A model generated the notes under the pieces. The model made no database searches, was not told the origin of the DNA, and saw nothing but the letters and a program-made list of their open reading frames with translations. Made by a program: the position numbers and the translations under genes. Shown in pieces: positions 9,083-17,817 of a stretch of 64,000 bases of DNA. Source of the stretch: Rhodobacteraceae bacterium HLUCCO18 (lineage in GTDB: Bacteria; Pseudomonadota; Alphaproteobacteria; Rhodobacterales; Rhodobacteraceae); assembly GCA_001314805.1 (NCBI GenBank), contig LJSY01000007.1:1-64000 (forward strand). The letters run 5' to 3'. Position 1 is the first letter of the stretch. Every line of letters begins with the position of its first letter.

Positions 9083-11538
9083 TGATTGCCCCGTGTCTGG
9101 CGCGGCCGGCCTTCCGCCCGGCCGTGAAGGATGAAATGCATGTATCCCGTCGCGCGTTGCCCCTCGCGCACTGCGACGGCGACATCGGGGTTGTTGCGCA
9201 GATAGCCGTCCTCGTCGAAATCGTTGGGCGCGCGAACGGCCTGCCCCGATCCGCGCAGGCGTTTGACCAGATCGTCCCAGGCGACATCGGCGGGAATGGG
9301 CGGTCCGCGCCGGATCCGGCGCCAGACCCCGCGCCGGCTCAACGCCGCGTTCAGTTCGGCAACGCACCAGAGCCGGTCGTCGCAGCCCTGCGGCGCGCGC
9401 GCGGGCGGCGAGGCCTTGGGGTCACTGTCCTGGCCGATGCGCCCGCGCAGGTCGCTGACCGCGTAGCCCATGGCGAAGGAGGCCGCCACGCCGGCCCGGT
9501 CGCCATGACGGCGCAGGAAGGCGTTGCGGGCCACGGCGGCGAATTCCTCGTGTTTCGAGACGCCGCCGATCACCGAGTTGGCGTAGGCCGCCGCGGTCGC
9601 GCCGCCGCGGTCGCGGTGGTGGTAGCGCGCCAGCGGCTCGGGCAGGACGGCGATGTCATCCTCGAGCAGAAACTCGAGATTGAAGAACCAGTCGCCGAGG
9701 ACGGGAAGCGCCTCGTTGTAGCCGCCGATGCGGTCCAGCACCTTGCGGCGGAACACGAAGGCGATCGGCGGAAAGAAATTGCCGCAGGCCATCTCGGAAA
9801 GGTGCACGTTGCGCACCCAGTCGTTGTAGGGGCGCGATTCGTGTTCCGTCACGGTCTCGCCGCGGATTTCCTCGGAGATATAGAGGCTGTGCGTGACGAC
9901 CCCGCCGTAGCGCGCGCCTTCGGCACTGTCGAGGAAGGCGACGGTGCGCTCGAGGAAGCCCGGGCACCAGCTGTCGTCGTCATCGTGGATCACGACATAA
10001 TCGCTGTCGCAGGCGCCGATCCCGGCGTTGGAGGCGGCCTCCATCCCCTGGCTCGCATCGTGCGAAACCAGCCTCATCCGGCGTGGATCGATCGGCGCCG
10101 CGCGCATGATCTCGACGACCTCGTCGGCATCGCCGCCATCGTTGACGACGGTCCAGACGATATCGGTGAAGCTCTGGCCACCCACGCTTTGCGCTGCGCG
10201 GCGCAGCAGCGCGGGCCGGTTCTTCGTGCGTGTGATGACGGCCACGCGGGCAGGCCGCGAGGGCGCGGCCGGCCTTGCGTCGCCGGCCAGCAGGGGCCCG
10301 GCCGGACGGAGGTCGCACGCACTGCCGCTCGCGCGGTCCTGCAACTCGCGGGCGGTAGCGGGGGGATATTCCAGCGCGATCTGCCCTTCGGTCCAGAGCG
10401 CGCGCGCGATGCGCCCTTCGCGATCCTCGACGCAGCCGTCAGCGGGGTCGCTGATCACCGGCACGATGAGCGATTTGCCGAAATCGGCGGAGCGCCCCTT
10501 GGCGGCAAGAACGGAAACTTCGGCCGCGTTCGGTCGCACGATCATGCGCGCCAGTTCCGGCATGGCGGCGGAATGGGCGGCGAGGATGCGCGCCGGGCTT
10601 TCTCCCGCATGATCGGCGACATAGTTCCGCACCGCGAGATAGAGCGCGTCGGTGACCAGATCGGGCGGGGCCGAGCGGCAGGCGTCGATCAGCCCCTCGA
10701 CCGCGGTTTTCGCGGGGCCGCCGCGGACATCCTCGATCGAGGGGGCGTCGGGTTCCAGAAGCGCCTCGATCAGGTGGCGGTGGCGGACGAAGGCCGTCTC
10801 CGGCGTCTGCGGATCCCAGCGTTCGGCCTCGAACATCAGGCCGATGCAGTCGGGTACGATGCCCGGGTCATGGCCTTGTGTCAGGATCCGGCCGAAGTAG
10901 AGGCCGCGCCAATGGATATCCGGATGTGCGGCGGCAAGCAGGCTTTGCGCCGTGCCTTGCCAGCCGCTGTCGATCAGGAGCGCACGGCGGCGCCCGCCCA
11001 GAGTTGCGTCGATCTCCGCCTCGAAGGCCGCGGTGCTGGCCTTGAGGTAGTCGCGAACGCGGCGCTGCACCGTGCCGTTGACGGTCAGCCATCCGGCGAA
11101 GTTGTGGCCATGGGCGTCAAGCGCCCGGTCCTGCAGATCGATATCCGCCAGCAGCTCGGGGCATTGGCGCATCACGCCTCGGACCAGATCGCGCAGGGGC
11201 TGATGCCGGTATTCCCGCGTCAGAAGGGCGATGCTGCGTGCGTGGCCACCGGGCGTGCCGAAGACGCCCTTGGCCACGGCAATGCGCGAGATCCACAACA
11301 TTTCCCTGTCCGGTCCGCTGCCGTCACGGCCCGCGAGGAACAGGTCATAGAGCTCCGCGATCCGGACGCCCGCCCGCGCGCAGAAAAGCGCGACCGTCGA
11401 TCCGTCGTCATGGAACTGCAGATGCTGGTGCAGCGCCAGCAGCCAGCGCTGCACCACCGGTCCCAGCAGGTCGTAGCCGACATGATGCGCGAGGTCCGCC
11501 TTCCGTGCGTCCTGGGCCTTCGGGGTCCATGTCTTCAT
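9079..11538 (-). CDS. GT2 glycosyltransferase fused to the C-terminal half of a HAD-type glycan protein
   Basis: An 819-aa protein in three parts. Residues 1 to about 400 contain ALFCARAGVRIAELYDLFL and LLIDSGWQGTAQSL, motifs that in other large HAD/glycan proteins follow the HAD domain in the same chain. A GT-A family 2 domain starts near residue 427 (RVAVITRTKNRP) and has its DXD-type metal site near 518 (IHDDDDSW). The last 40 residues resemble the short FDEDGYLxxNPDV...HFILHGxxEGR module found at the ends of other glycan enzymes. The ATG at 11538 overlaps the upstream HAD gene by ATGA, so the two products are probably made together and may form one functional unit. Substrate unknown. Confidence 0.82.
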   Translation of the reverse strand: MKTWTPKAQDARKADLAHHVGYDLLGPVVQRWLLALHQHLQFHDDGSTVALFCARAGVRIAELYDLFLAGRDGSGPDREMLWISRIAVAKGVFGTPGGHARSIALLTREYRHQPLRDLVRGVMRQCPELLADIDLQDRALDAHGHNFAGWLTVNGTVQRRVRDYLKASTAAFEAEIDATLGGRRRALLIDSGWQGTAQSLLAAAHPDIHWRGLYFGRILTQGHDPGIVPDCIGLMFEAERWDPQTPETAFVRHRHLIEALLEPDAPSIEDVRGGPAKTAVEGLIDACRSAPPDLVTDALYLAVRNYVADHAGESPARILAAHSAAMPELARMIVRPNAAEVSVLAAKGRSADFGKSLIVPVISDPADGCVEDREGRIARALWTEGQIALEYPPATARELQDRASGSACDLRPAGPLLAGDARPAAPSRPARVAVITRTKNRPALLRRAAQSVGGQSFTDIVWTVVNDGGDADEVVEIMRAAPIDPRRMRLVSHDASQGMEAASNAGIGACDSDYVVIHDDDDSWCPGFLERTVAFLDSAEGARYGGVVTHSLYISEEIRGETVTEHESRPYNDWVRNVHLSEMACGNFFPPIAFVFRRKVLDRIGGYNEALPVLGDWFFNLEFLLEDDIAVLPEPLARYHHRDRGGATAAAYANSVIGGVSKHEEFAAVARNAFLRRHGDRAGVAASFAMGYAVSDLRGRIGQDSDPKASPPARAPQGCDDRLWCVAELNAALSRRGVWRRIRRGPPIPADVAWDDLVKRLRGSGQAVRAPNDFDEDGYLRNNPDVAVAVREGQRATGYMHFILHGRAEGRPRQTRGNQ

Positions 11539-12431
11539 GCCGCGATCTCCCCCTCGAGGTTCAGCCGGTGTTTCTGCCACAGTTCCGCGATGCAGGCGGC
11601 GTGATCCCTGCGCCGTTCGTCCAGCAACGCATCGGGCACCGGCAGCAGCATCGCCTGCCAGCCGAATTCCCGCGGCTTGAGGAAATCCCCGCGCAGGCTG
11701 TCCCCGACATGCAGCACCTGCGATGCGTCCGCGGCTTCGGTCACGCGGCCGAATATCCCGCCCGAGGCTTTCGAGACCTTGGTATCGGCGGAGGAATAGA
11801 GCGCGTCATAGAGATCGGGGCGCACGCCTGCGCGGGCCAGCAGTTCGGCGATCTGGTCGGCATGCATATACATGTCGCTGATCAGAACGGTCTTGCCGCC
11901 GCGTGCCTGATGTTTCCTTATATAAGAAACGAGAAGCGTGTTGGGAAAAACGCGCCTTGCTTCGCAGGCGATCTCCGCCTCGATGAAGTCTTGCGCCATC
12001 GTTCCGGGCAACCCGAGTATCCGCGCGGCGGTTTGGTGGATCTCGCGGAGCGAGCCTTCTCCGCAGCCATCGACGCGGGGGCCCGCGCGATAGCTGGCCT
12101 TCGTGCCGAGGTGACGGGCGACCAGCGCGTCGATGGCCTGGGTTCCCCGTCCCGCGATCTGCGCCATGCGCGCGCCGATTTCACCGAAGCGCCGCACCTC
12201 GCTGGACCCGTCGCGCAGCAGAAGCGTGTCGAAGACATCGAGGCTGAGGAGGCCGGGTTTGCCATCCTCGGCGCCGAGCATCCTGTCCAGCCTGTCGAAG
12301 ACACTGCGCCGGAAACGACGGTTGCCCAGAAGCGCCTGCCGATCCTTCGTCGTCGTGAGTTCCGCCTCGATCGCATCGAACCGGATCAGGTGTCGTCCGG
12401 GGCATAAGACGGTGGCTTGGCTGAACGGCAT
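11535..12431 (-). CDS. HAD-superfamily hydrolase of a glycan gene cluster
   Basis: A 298-aa HAD-like protein. Motif I is LSLDVFDTLLLR (nucleophile Asp65), motif II is VLISDMYM near residue 182, and the final acidic motif is HVGDSLRGD near 243, so the phosphatase core looks complete. The ATG at 12431 is supported by AAGGAG at good spacing. Proteins of this type often continue into the region seen at the start of the next gene, which here is a separate reading frame overlapping by ATGA. It probably acts with the downstream glycosyltransferase and sulfotransferase; the specific phosphorylated substrate cannot be told. Confidence 0.85.
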   Translation of the reverse strand: MPFSQATVLCPGRHLIRFDAIEAELTTTKDRQALLGNRRFRRSVFDRLDRMLGAEDGKPGLLSLDVFDTLLLRDGSSEVRRFGEIGARMAQIAGRGTQAIDALVARHLGTKASYRAGPRVDGCGEGSLREIHQTAARILGLPGTMAQDFIEAEIACEARRVFPNTLLVSYIRKHQARGGKTVLISDMYMHADQIAELLARAGVRPDLYDALYSSADTKVSKASGGIFGRVTEAADASQVLHVGDSLRGDFLKPREFGWQAMLLPVPDALLDERRRDHAACIAELWQKHRLNLEGEIAA

Positions 12432-12543
12432 CAACGGGCGCTCCTTCTGGACCGGCGAAAGGCCGGGGGTCAGATCGCGCCACGCCACCAAGGGGCGCAG
12501 GCCTGCCGCGTTCCATCCCCGGTTCTGGCACTCTGCCTGTCCT

Positions 12544-15500
12544 TCAAAACAGGAAATCGGTTAAATCGAGGTTAGCGAGGGACTGTCCGGCGACAAGAAT
12601 CTCGCCCTCGCCCGTGTCGATGCGGAGGCCTTCGGGGCTGTCGGTCCCGGCGCTGTTCTGCAAGTCCTCGAAACGCGTGATGGCCGATACCGCGCGAAGG
12701 TCGATCCGGTCGCCATCGCTGAAATCCGATATGGTATCGGCGCCCTCGCCATCGGCGAAAACGAAGACATCCGCGCCGACACCGCCGAACAGGATATCGT
12801 CGCCGCCCTGCCCGCGCAGGACGTCATTGCCCTCGCCGCCGATCAGCGTGTCATTGCCTTCCCCGGCCCAGATCTCGTCGTTGCCGGCAAGCCCGAAGAG
12901 GGTATTGGACCCGCTTCCCGAAAGAATGTCGTCATGGGCGGAGCCCTCGGCGTTCTCGATATCGACCAGCCGATCGCCGGTGGCATGGCCACCCCAACCG
13001 TCCCCGGCCCAGAGCCGGACGGTCACCCCGGCGGGCGATCCCGCGTAACTGGCCGTGTCGGACCCGTCCTGCCCGCGCAGCGTGTCGCTGCCCGCGCCGC
13101 CTTCGAGCGTGTCGTCGCCCCCGTTGGCCCAGATATCGTCGTCTCCCGCGCCGCCGGTGATGCGGTTGGCGCCGCCATCCCCGACCAGCCTGTCGTCATG
13201 GTCGCTGCCGCGGAGGTTTTCGATACCGCTCAGGGTATCGCCCTCCGCATGGCCGCCGGCCCCGTCGCCGGCCCATAAACGGACGAAAACCGCGGCGTCC
13301 GAGGTCACGTAGCTGGCCCAGTCCGCGCCGTCCTGTCCCTGCAGCAGGTCCGCACCGGCGCCGCCCTCCAGCGTGTCGTCGCCGGCATTGCCCCAAAGCG
13401 CATCATCGCCCTGCCCGCCCCGGAGCGCATTGCCACCCGCGTCGCCCACCAGCGTGTCCGCATGGTCGGAGCCGGTCAGCGCCTCGATCCCGAAAAGCCT
13501 GTCACCTTCAGCATCGCCGCCCATGCCGTCACCCGCCCAGAGGCGCACCGCCACCCCCACCGCCGAGCCCTCGTAGCTTGCGGTGTCCATGCCGTCCTGA
13601 CCGTGCAGGGTGTCGGCGCCCGCCCCGCCCCGCAGGATATCGTCGCCGGCATTGCCCCAGAGCGCATCGTCGCCGTCGCCGCCGTCCAGCCGGTTGGCGC
13701 CGCCATCGCCGACCAGCGTGTCGGCATGGGCCGATCCCGTCAGATTCTCGATACCCGCAAGCGTGTCGCCTTCGGCATCGCCGCCGCGCCCGTCGCCCGC
13801 CCAGAGGCGAACGAAGACACCCTCGGGCGAGGCGGAATAGAACGCGCTGTCCCGGCCGGGACCGCCGTCCAGAGCGTCTGCGCCTGTACCACCGGTCAGC
13901 CTGTCGTCACCGGGGCCGCCGAACAGCGTGTCTTCGGATCCCGCGCCGAAAAGCGTGTCGTTTCCGTCCCGCCCGAACAGCCTGTCCATGCCGGGGCCGC
14001 CCTCGAGCGTCTCGTCCTGCACGCTGCCGTCCAGCATTTCTCCGGGCCCGCCGATGAGGTGCAGGAAGGGCTGCCTCAGCGGGGCGTCGATGATCGCGGA
14101 CAGGATCTCGGCCTCCGGGATCGGGCCGCCGCCGGCGCGCGTGAGCGTCAGCGTCTCGTCGCCCCAGACGATCCGCGCGCCCGACGCCGTGGTTTCGATG
14201 CCGATCTGCGCCGCGTCGTGGAGCATCGGCCATGCGGACAGGTCGAGACGATCCTGCCCAGGCTCGAAATCGGCGATCTCGTCCTCGCCCCCGTCGGCGG
14301 AGAGGATGAACCTGTCGGCACCGGCCCCCCCGAAAAGCGTGTCGCGCCCGGCCCCGTCGGCGAGAATATCGTCGCCGTCCTGACCGACGATCACGTCATC
14401 GCCGAAGCCCCCGGCGATCATGTCGTCATCGGGACCTCCGGTCGTGGTCCCGCCCGTGTCGGGCGCGCTCAACGTCACGCCCTGACCGGCGAGCGGCGCG
14501 GTGAACGCCGCGATCCCGCTGTCCGCCTCGGTGGTCGCGAAAACGCGGAGCGCCGCCCCGTCCCACCAGCCTGACAGCGCCGTGACGGTTCCGGGACCGA
14601 AACCCGCGCCGGCGGGCATCGCGTCGATCAGGTGCAAACGCCCGTCCGGCAGCAGCACGAAAAGCGTGATGCCGTCATCGGCCCCGGCGGCAACGACATA
14701 GGCCCTGTCGCCCGCCTCGATGACATCGAGCGCCAGAAGCGTGTCGAAGCGCGTGTCAGCCGTGTCGGTCACGTGATCGACGGGCAGCAACGCGCCGCTT
14801 TCGCGCAGTTCCATGACGCTGAGCGCGCCGCCCTCTCCCGATGCCGCCGAGGAACCGAGGATGATGAAATGCCGGTCACCGACCTCGGCCGAGGCCATGT
14901 CGGTCGGAACCATGACGCCGAGCCCGTCGTCCGCGCCGAGGCTTCCGGTCGCGGCAAGGCCTGTTTCGGTGTCGGCAAAGGCGGAGACGCCGTTTTCCGA
15001 CCGGCTCGCCGTGACGACGTAGCGCTGCCCGTCCCGGTCGACCGACAGCAGCCTCACGACGTCCTGAGCGTGGTAGCCGGGTGCGTCCACCACGGTTTGC
15101 GACAGTGCGTAGCCGCTTCCGGTCCAGTCGAAGGCATGAAACCCGCCGGTCAGGGCGTCGGCGAGATAGGCGCGGCCTGTCCCGTCCTGGGCCAGATCCG
15201 TCGCGGGCCCCGTGTCCGCCCCGAGGTCCGACAGGAGCGTGGCGGTCCCGAGCTGCGCGTTGGCGTCAGGTGCGTAGGTCCAGAGGCCGGTCTCCCCGCC
15301 GGCTGCGACCGCGATCAGGGGGGTGCCGGCGGGGGACAGGACACGGATCTGAGGCAGCGCATCGCCGGCCCACATGTTGTCGAAATAGGCAAAATCCGCG
15401 AGCGTCGCGGGCCCGGACGTGAGCGTGTAGGAGGCGACACCCCCGCGTGGCCCGCTGGTCGAGAACAGAACGGCGCCCGATCCCGTCTCCAGCACGGTCA

Positions 15501-15570
15501 GCCCGTCTATTCCCCGGTCGATCGCCACATGCCCCGAGGACAGCCATTCGTCGAAGCTCAATTCCGGCAT
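12544..15570 (-). CDS. Large RTX (calcium-binding repeat) exoprotein
   Basis: A 1008-aa acidic protein with no N-terminal signal peptide and many GGxGxDxLxG nonapeptides, typical of proteins exported by type I secretion. Residues 1 to about 360 form a repeated beta-rich region that looks like a propeller. RTX repeats lie at about 375-450 and 515-960, and the last 50 residues (ISDFSDGDRIDLRA... ending DLTDFLF) look like a type I secretion signal. The centre is four near-identical 88-residue units, each joining an ASYxGSxxGVxVRLWAGDG stretch to RTX repeats. No HlyB/HlyD genes are next to it. It lies between the glycan enzymes and kpsT/kpsE. A surface or biofilm role is plausible but not shown. 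Confidence 0.9.
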   Translation of the reverse strand: MPELSFDEWLSSGHVAIDRGIDGLTVLETGSGAVLFSTSGPRGGVASYTLTSGPATLADFAYFDNMWAGDALPQIRVLSPAGTPLIAVAAGGETGLWTYAPDANAQLGTATLLSDLGADTGPATDLAQDGTGRAYLADALTGGFHAFDWTGSGYALSQTVVDAPGYHAQDVVRLLSVDRDGQRYVVTASRSENGVSAFADTETGLAATGSLGADDGLGVMVPTDMASAEVGDRHFIILGSSAASGEGGALSVMELRESGALLPVDHVTDTADTRFDTLLALDVIEAGDRAYVVAAGADDGITLFVLLPDGRLHLIDAMPAGAGFGPGTVTALSGWWDGAALRVFATTEADSGIAAFTAPLAGQGVTLSAPDTGGTTTGGPDDDMIAGGFGDDVIVGQDGDDILADGAGRDTLFGGAGADRFILSADGGEDEIADFEPGQDRLDLSAWPMLHDAAQIGIETTASGARIVWGDETLTLTRAGGGPIPEAEILSAIIDAPLRQPFLHLIGGPGEMLDGSVQDETLEGGPGMDRLFGRDGNDTLFGAGSEDTLFGGPGDDRLTGGTGADALDGGPGRDSAFYSASPEGVFVRLWAGDGRGGDAEGDTLAGIENLTGSAHADTLVGDGGANRLDGGDGDDALWGNAGDDILRGGAGADTLHGQDGMDTASYEGSAVGVAVRLWAGDGMGGDAEGDRLFGIEALTGSDHADTLVGDAGGNALRGGQGDDALWGNAGDDTLEGGAGADLLQGQDGADWASYVTSDAAVFVRLWAGDGAGGHAEGDTLSGIENLRGSDHDDRLVGDGGANRITGGAGDDDIWANGGDDTLEGGAGSDTLRGQDGSDTASYAGSPAGVTVRLWAGDGWGGHATGDRLVDIENAEGSAHDDILSGSGSNTLFGLAGNDEIWAGEGNDTLIGGEGNDVLRGQGGDDILFGGVGADVFVFADGEGADTISDFSDGDRIDLRAVSAITRFEDLQNSAGTDSPEGLRIDTGEGEILVAGQSLANLDLTDFLF
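12790..13845 (-). repeat. Four 264-bp tandem units inside the RTX gene
   Basis: Equivalent bases of the VRLWAGDG codons fall at 13796, 13532, 13268 and 13004, exactly 264 bases apart each time, giving four in-frame 88-codon units. The fourth unit (12790-13053) is the most diverged. The exact period suggests recent duplication or gene conversion, and the number of units may vary among strains. Confidence 0.85.
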
Positions 15571-15605
15571 CTCGTCGCCTCCACCACGCGCCCGCGGACG
15601 GTGTC

Positions 15606-15627
15606 CCCGGGATCGGTCGATCCCGGG
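15606..15627. repeat. Perfect 9-bp inverted repeat upstream of the RTX gene
   Basis: CCCGGGATC and GATCCCGGG are separated by four bases (ggtc), 36 bases before the RTX start codon and after the kpsT stop. There is no T-run, so it is a poor intrinsic terminator; it may be an operator or an mRNA hairpin between kpsT and the RTX gene. Confidence 0.5.
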
Positions 15628-15732
15628 TTCGAATTGCGGAGGCCGGATGGCCCTTTCAGAGGATTTTTCCCGTCTCCGCCGCTCCCGGTCCGTGCGGCTG
15701 CCGGCCCCTCGGCGCGCGCGCGCTGCGCGCTG

Positions 15733-16401
15733 TCAGGCGCGATCTGCGACCCCGAGATGCGCGCGATGGGCCGCGATGCCCTCCTCCACGCAGGGGTAGA
15801 ACCGCGCCCGGCCGCCCTCCAGCACCAGCGCGGCGTCGCAGAGCCTGCGCAACTCCTCCATGTTGTGGCTGACGATCAGGGCACCGGCCCGTTCGATCCG
15901 GTCGCGAAAGACCGCCTGGCTTTTCTCGCGAAAGGCGGCGTCGCCGGTGGCCGTCACCTCGTCGACGAGGTAGGTGTCGAAGGCGATGCCCATGGACATC
16001 CCGAAGGTCAGCCGCGCCTTCATCCCATGGGAGTAGGTGCGTACCGGCATGGCGTAATGGGCGCCGAGTTCGGCGAAATCCGCGACGAAATCCGTCAGGC
16101 CCTCTGGGTCCACGCCATGGATGCGCGCGACGAAACGCGTGTTCTGGACGCCCGTCAGTTCCGGGTGGAAGGTGCCGGCGAAGCCCACGGGCCAGGATAC
16201 GCTCCCCTCGGTGACGATGCGCCCGGCGTCGGGTTTCTGGTTGCCGGCGATCATGCGGAGAAGCGTCGACTTGCCCGCCCCGTTCCGCCCCAGAAGCGCG
16301 ATCGCGCGGCCCGGCGGCAGGGTGAGCGTCAGGTCATCGACGATCACCGTGCGCGCGCCGTCGGTGGCGAACCCCTTGGTCAGATGCTCGAACCGGATCA
16401 C
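15733..16401 (-). CDS. kpsT: Polysaccharide export ABC transporter, ATP-binding protein (KpsT type)
   Basis: A 222-aa ATPase of the ABC-2 capsule and O-antigen export group. The Walker A motif is GRNGAGKST (residues 38-46), the signature region is RTYSHGMKARL near 140, and the Walker B region is YLVDEVTATGD. The short length, without a C-terminal carbohydrate-binding domain, fits KpsT rather than Wzt. It lies 12 bases downstream of kpsE, with kpsM divergent nearby, so it should form the inner-membrane exporter with those two. Its substrate is probably made or modified by the glycan genes downstream. Confidence 0.92.
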   Translation of the reverse strand: MIRFEHLTKGFATDGARTVIVDDLTLTLPPGRAIALLGRNGAGKSTLLRMIAGNQKPDAGRIVTEGSVSWPVGFAGTFHPELTGVQNTRFVARIHGVDPEGLTDFVADFAELGAHYAMPVRTYSHGMKARLTFGMSMGIAFDTYLVDEVTATGDAAFREKSQAVFRDRIERAGALIVSHNMEELRRLCDAALVLEGGRARFYPCVEEGIAAHRAHLGVADRA

Positions 16402-16413
16402 GGGACCCTTGCC

Positions 16414-17730
16414 TCAGCGTCGGTCGAGAATGGCGCTTCGCGTCAGTGCCGCAATGGCCCAGACAAGACACAGGAACAGCGCCGCGAGGCCGATCACGCC
16501 AAGGGTCCGGGCGTGATCGGCCCGCTCGGGCAGGGTGGGCTGCACGTAGACGGCGAGATAGAGATCGAGCCGCGCCGCCTGTGCAAGTGTCACGTCGAGG
16601 GCCGTTCGCGCGGTCCGGTAAGCCGCTTCGGCGAAATCCCGGTCCGCTGTCAGGCGTTCATGCATGGCCAGGAGCGCGGGATAATCGAGACCCTCCGCCC
16701 CCGGCGCCCGGACGAGACGGGTGCGTTCCGCCTCGATCCTGTCGCGCAGGGCGGCGATGCGCGGCGCCTCGGTCACGCCCATGCCCGCGATGTCCTGCTC
16801 GACCAGCGCCTGCGCAAGCTGGCCCTGCAGGTGCCGCAGGACGCCCGCGCGCCCCTCGAAATCGGCACTGGGATCGAGGATTCGGCTTTCCGTCCGAAAC
16901 GCCGTCAGCGCCGCGCGCGCGTCGGACAAACGCTCCCGCGCGGCGGCAAGTTCCGTCTCGGCCTGCGCGGTCGCGCCGGTGCGTGCATCGGCGTTGAGCT
17001 CGTTCAGGAGCATACGGCTTTCGACCAGCAGCTCGCGTGCGATCAGTTGCGCCATTTCCGGCGAGAAGGCGTGGATGCGCAATTCCAGAAGCCCGGTGGC
17101 CGGGTCGCTTTCGACATGCAGCATGCGCCGCCAGTGGGTCAGGCGCGCCTCGATGGAGGCCGAGGGCGCAAGCGCAAAGAGCGGGTCGCGGTCGAAGGGG
17201 GCCGCGTAATGGCGCACGAGGTCGAGCCGCCCGTCGAGCCGTTCCAGAAGCGTCTGGCTTTGCAGGAATTCGGCAAGGATCAGCGCGTCCGTGTTGCGCG
17301 ATGCGCCAGCGAATTGCACGAAGCCGGACAGCGCATCACTCATTCCGCCCTGCTCGGCCGACCGTACGGTGAAGGCGACCGTCGAGGTGAATTGCGGGCG
17401 TGCGAGGGCGGTCATGTAAAGCGCCAGAACGCAAAGAGGCAGCAGAACCGCAAGGGCGAAGCCCCGGCCATGTGTGTAGCGGACGGCAGGGTGCTTGCGC
17501 CTGCGGGCGGCCTGCGTGCGCGGCATTTCGGCGTCCGGCGGCCTTGGGGATATCCGGCGTTTCCGGATGGCCGCGGGCGCCGGTGGAGTGCCCGCCTCCT
17601 CCTCCTCCGGTTCGGGGCGTTGGCCTCGGATCAGCCGGGCCATTGCACCCCGCGACGACACGAAGGCCGCGAGATCCGTCGTCTCGCCGCTTTCCGGCGG
17701 GCGCTTCGCCATCTGAAACCTGTCGTGCAT
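16414..17730 (-). CDS. kpsE: Capsule polysaccharide export inner-membrane protein (KpsE type)
   Basis: A 438-aa polysaccharide co-polymerase-type protein. About 85 N-terminal residues are cytoplasmic, basic and proline-rich. A membrane span follows (about 90-112), then a periplasmic region with a long coiled coil (about 240-360), and a second span near the C-terminus (about 410-430). This two-span layout is that of KpsE/CtrB/BexC, which link the ABC exporter to the outer membrane. The ATG at 17730 has AGAGG at good spacing. No outer-membrane partner (KpsD/CtrA type) is present in the window. Confidence 0.88.
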   Translation of the reverse strand: MHDRFQMAKRPPESGETTDLAAFVSSRGAMARLIRGQRPEPEEEEAGTPPAPAAIRKRRISPRPPDAEMPRTQAARRRKHPAVRYTHGRGFALAVLLPLCVLALYMTALARPQFTSTVAFTVRSAEQGGMSDALSGFVQFAGASRNTDALILAEFLQSQTLLERLDGRLDLVRHYAAPFDRDPLFALAPSASIEARLTHWRRMLHVESDPATGLLELRIHAFSPEMAQLIARELLVESRMLLNELNADARTGATAQAETELAAARERLSDARAALTAFRTESRILDPSADFEGRAGVLRHLQGQLAQALVEQDIAGMGVTEAPRIAALRDRIEAERTRLVRAPGAEGLDYPALLAMHERLTADRDFAEAAYRTARTALDVTLAQAARLDLYLAVYVQPTLPERADHARTLGVIGLAALFLCLVWAIAALTRSAILDRR

Positions 17731-17817
17731 CCACGGCCTCTGTTCACGTTTGTTCCACCAAATGCCGCGATAAGGTTACGGGTCGATTAAGCATGGGAAG
17801 GAGGTTCCGAACCGGCC

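Noticed and set aside
9076-11604. 842-codon open frame on the plus strand
   Set aside because: It exactly mirrors the glycosyltransferase gene, whose motifs are clear on the minus strand.
12790-13845. Regularly spaced repeats that could suggest a CRISPR array
   Set aside because: They are in-frame coding repeats of an RTX protein with a 264-bp period, without spacers or cas genes.
17742-17755. GTTCACGTTTGTTC between kpsE and kpsM, resembling a LexA box
   Set aside because: The spacer is 6 bases, not 7, so the two half-sites are out of register with the alphaproteobacterial consensus.
14632-17790. 1052-codon open frame on the plus strand
   Set aside because: It is antisense to the RTX, kpsT and kpsE genes, has the odd composition of a shadow frame in GC-rich DNA and no recognisable domain.
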